A stretch of 15,839 bases of DNA, taken from contig CAMLSF010000093.1 of the NCBI GenBank assembly GCA_946482615.1, positions 1 to 15,839 of the forward strand. Reading direction: 5' to 3'. This stretch comes from an uncultured Chromatiaceae bacterium. GTDB lineage: Bacteria; Pseudomonadota; Gammaproteobacteria; Enterobacterales; Alteromonadaceae. The notes under the pieces are model-generated. The model worked only from the letters and a program-made list of their open reading frames with translations, was not told the origin of the DNA and ran no database searches. This document shows positions 15,812 to 15,839 of this stretch, one piece after another (within the stretch, counting starts at the first letter, position 1; each line of letters begins with the position of its first letter). A program made the translations under genes and the position numbers.

Positions 15812-15839
15812 GGTTATTCCCCTCTGATTACTGGCTGCT

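Overview
The window is an ordinary, densely packed stretch of core chromosome from a gammaproteobacterium. Most proteins recall the E. coli, Salmonella, Vibrio or Shewanella orthologues almost end to end. The gene order asd-fimV/hubP-truA-accD-folC-dedD-cvpA-purF, and folD-cysS divergent from ppiB next to a tRNA-Pro, is the Shewanella/Alteromonadales arrangement. E. coli differs: it has dedA between truA and accD, and usg where this genome has an asd with its catalytic cysteine. A Rheinheimera/Alishewanella/Shewanella-type marine or aquatic bacterium is the best guess, from recall rather than a search. I see no mobile genes, phage, CRISPR array, toxin system or horizontally acquired island.

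Layout, left to right. (1) 1-53 is the 5' half of tRNA-Pro(UGG) on the minus strand, with a stringent-type promoter at 83-111. (2) folD (+) converges on cysS (-), and the 66-bp gap is filled by a perfect 24-bp palindrome. (3) cysS is divergent from a ppiB-lpxH-miaE operon (+) closed by an intrinsic terminator. (4) yohC (+), a Yip1-family membrane protein, converges on purF across a bidirectional terminator. (5) A minus-strand operon accD-folC-dedD-cvpA-purF occupies 5664-10664. (6) truA, fimV/hubP and asd follow on the minus strand, each ending in a hairpin. No gene-free stretch exceeds 300 bases; the longest is about 245 bp, between the tRNA and folD.

The genes serve one-carbon metabolism (folD, folC), purine synthesis (purF, cvpA), fatty-acid initiation (accD), lipid A (lpxH), aspartate-family amino acids (asd), translation and tRNA modification (cysS, tRNA-Pro, miaE, truA), protein folding (ppiB), septum/cell wall (dedD) and cell-pole organisation (fimV/hubP).

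The interesting material is between the genes. A block-conserved 33-nt motif occurs upstream of both ppiB and truA, in the same orientation relative to the gene. Two related palindromic elements lie downstream of folD/cysS and fimV. A 12-bp inverted repeat straddles the cysS promoter. Two abutting 12-bp palindromes sit in the accD leader. These look like dispersed repeat families or regulatory sites. I found no new multi-gene system.
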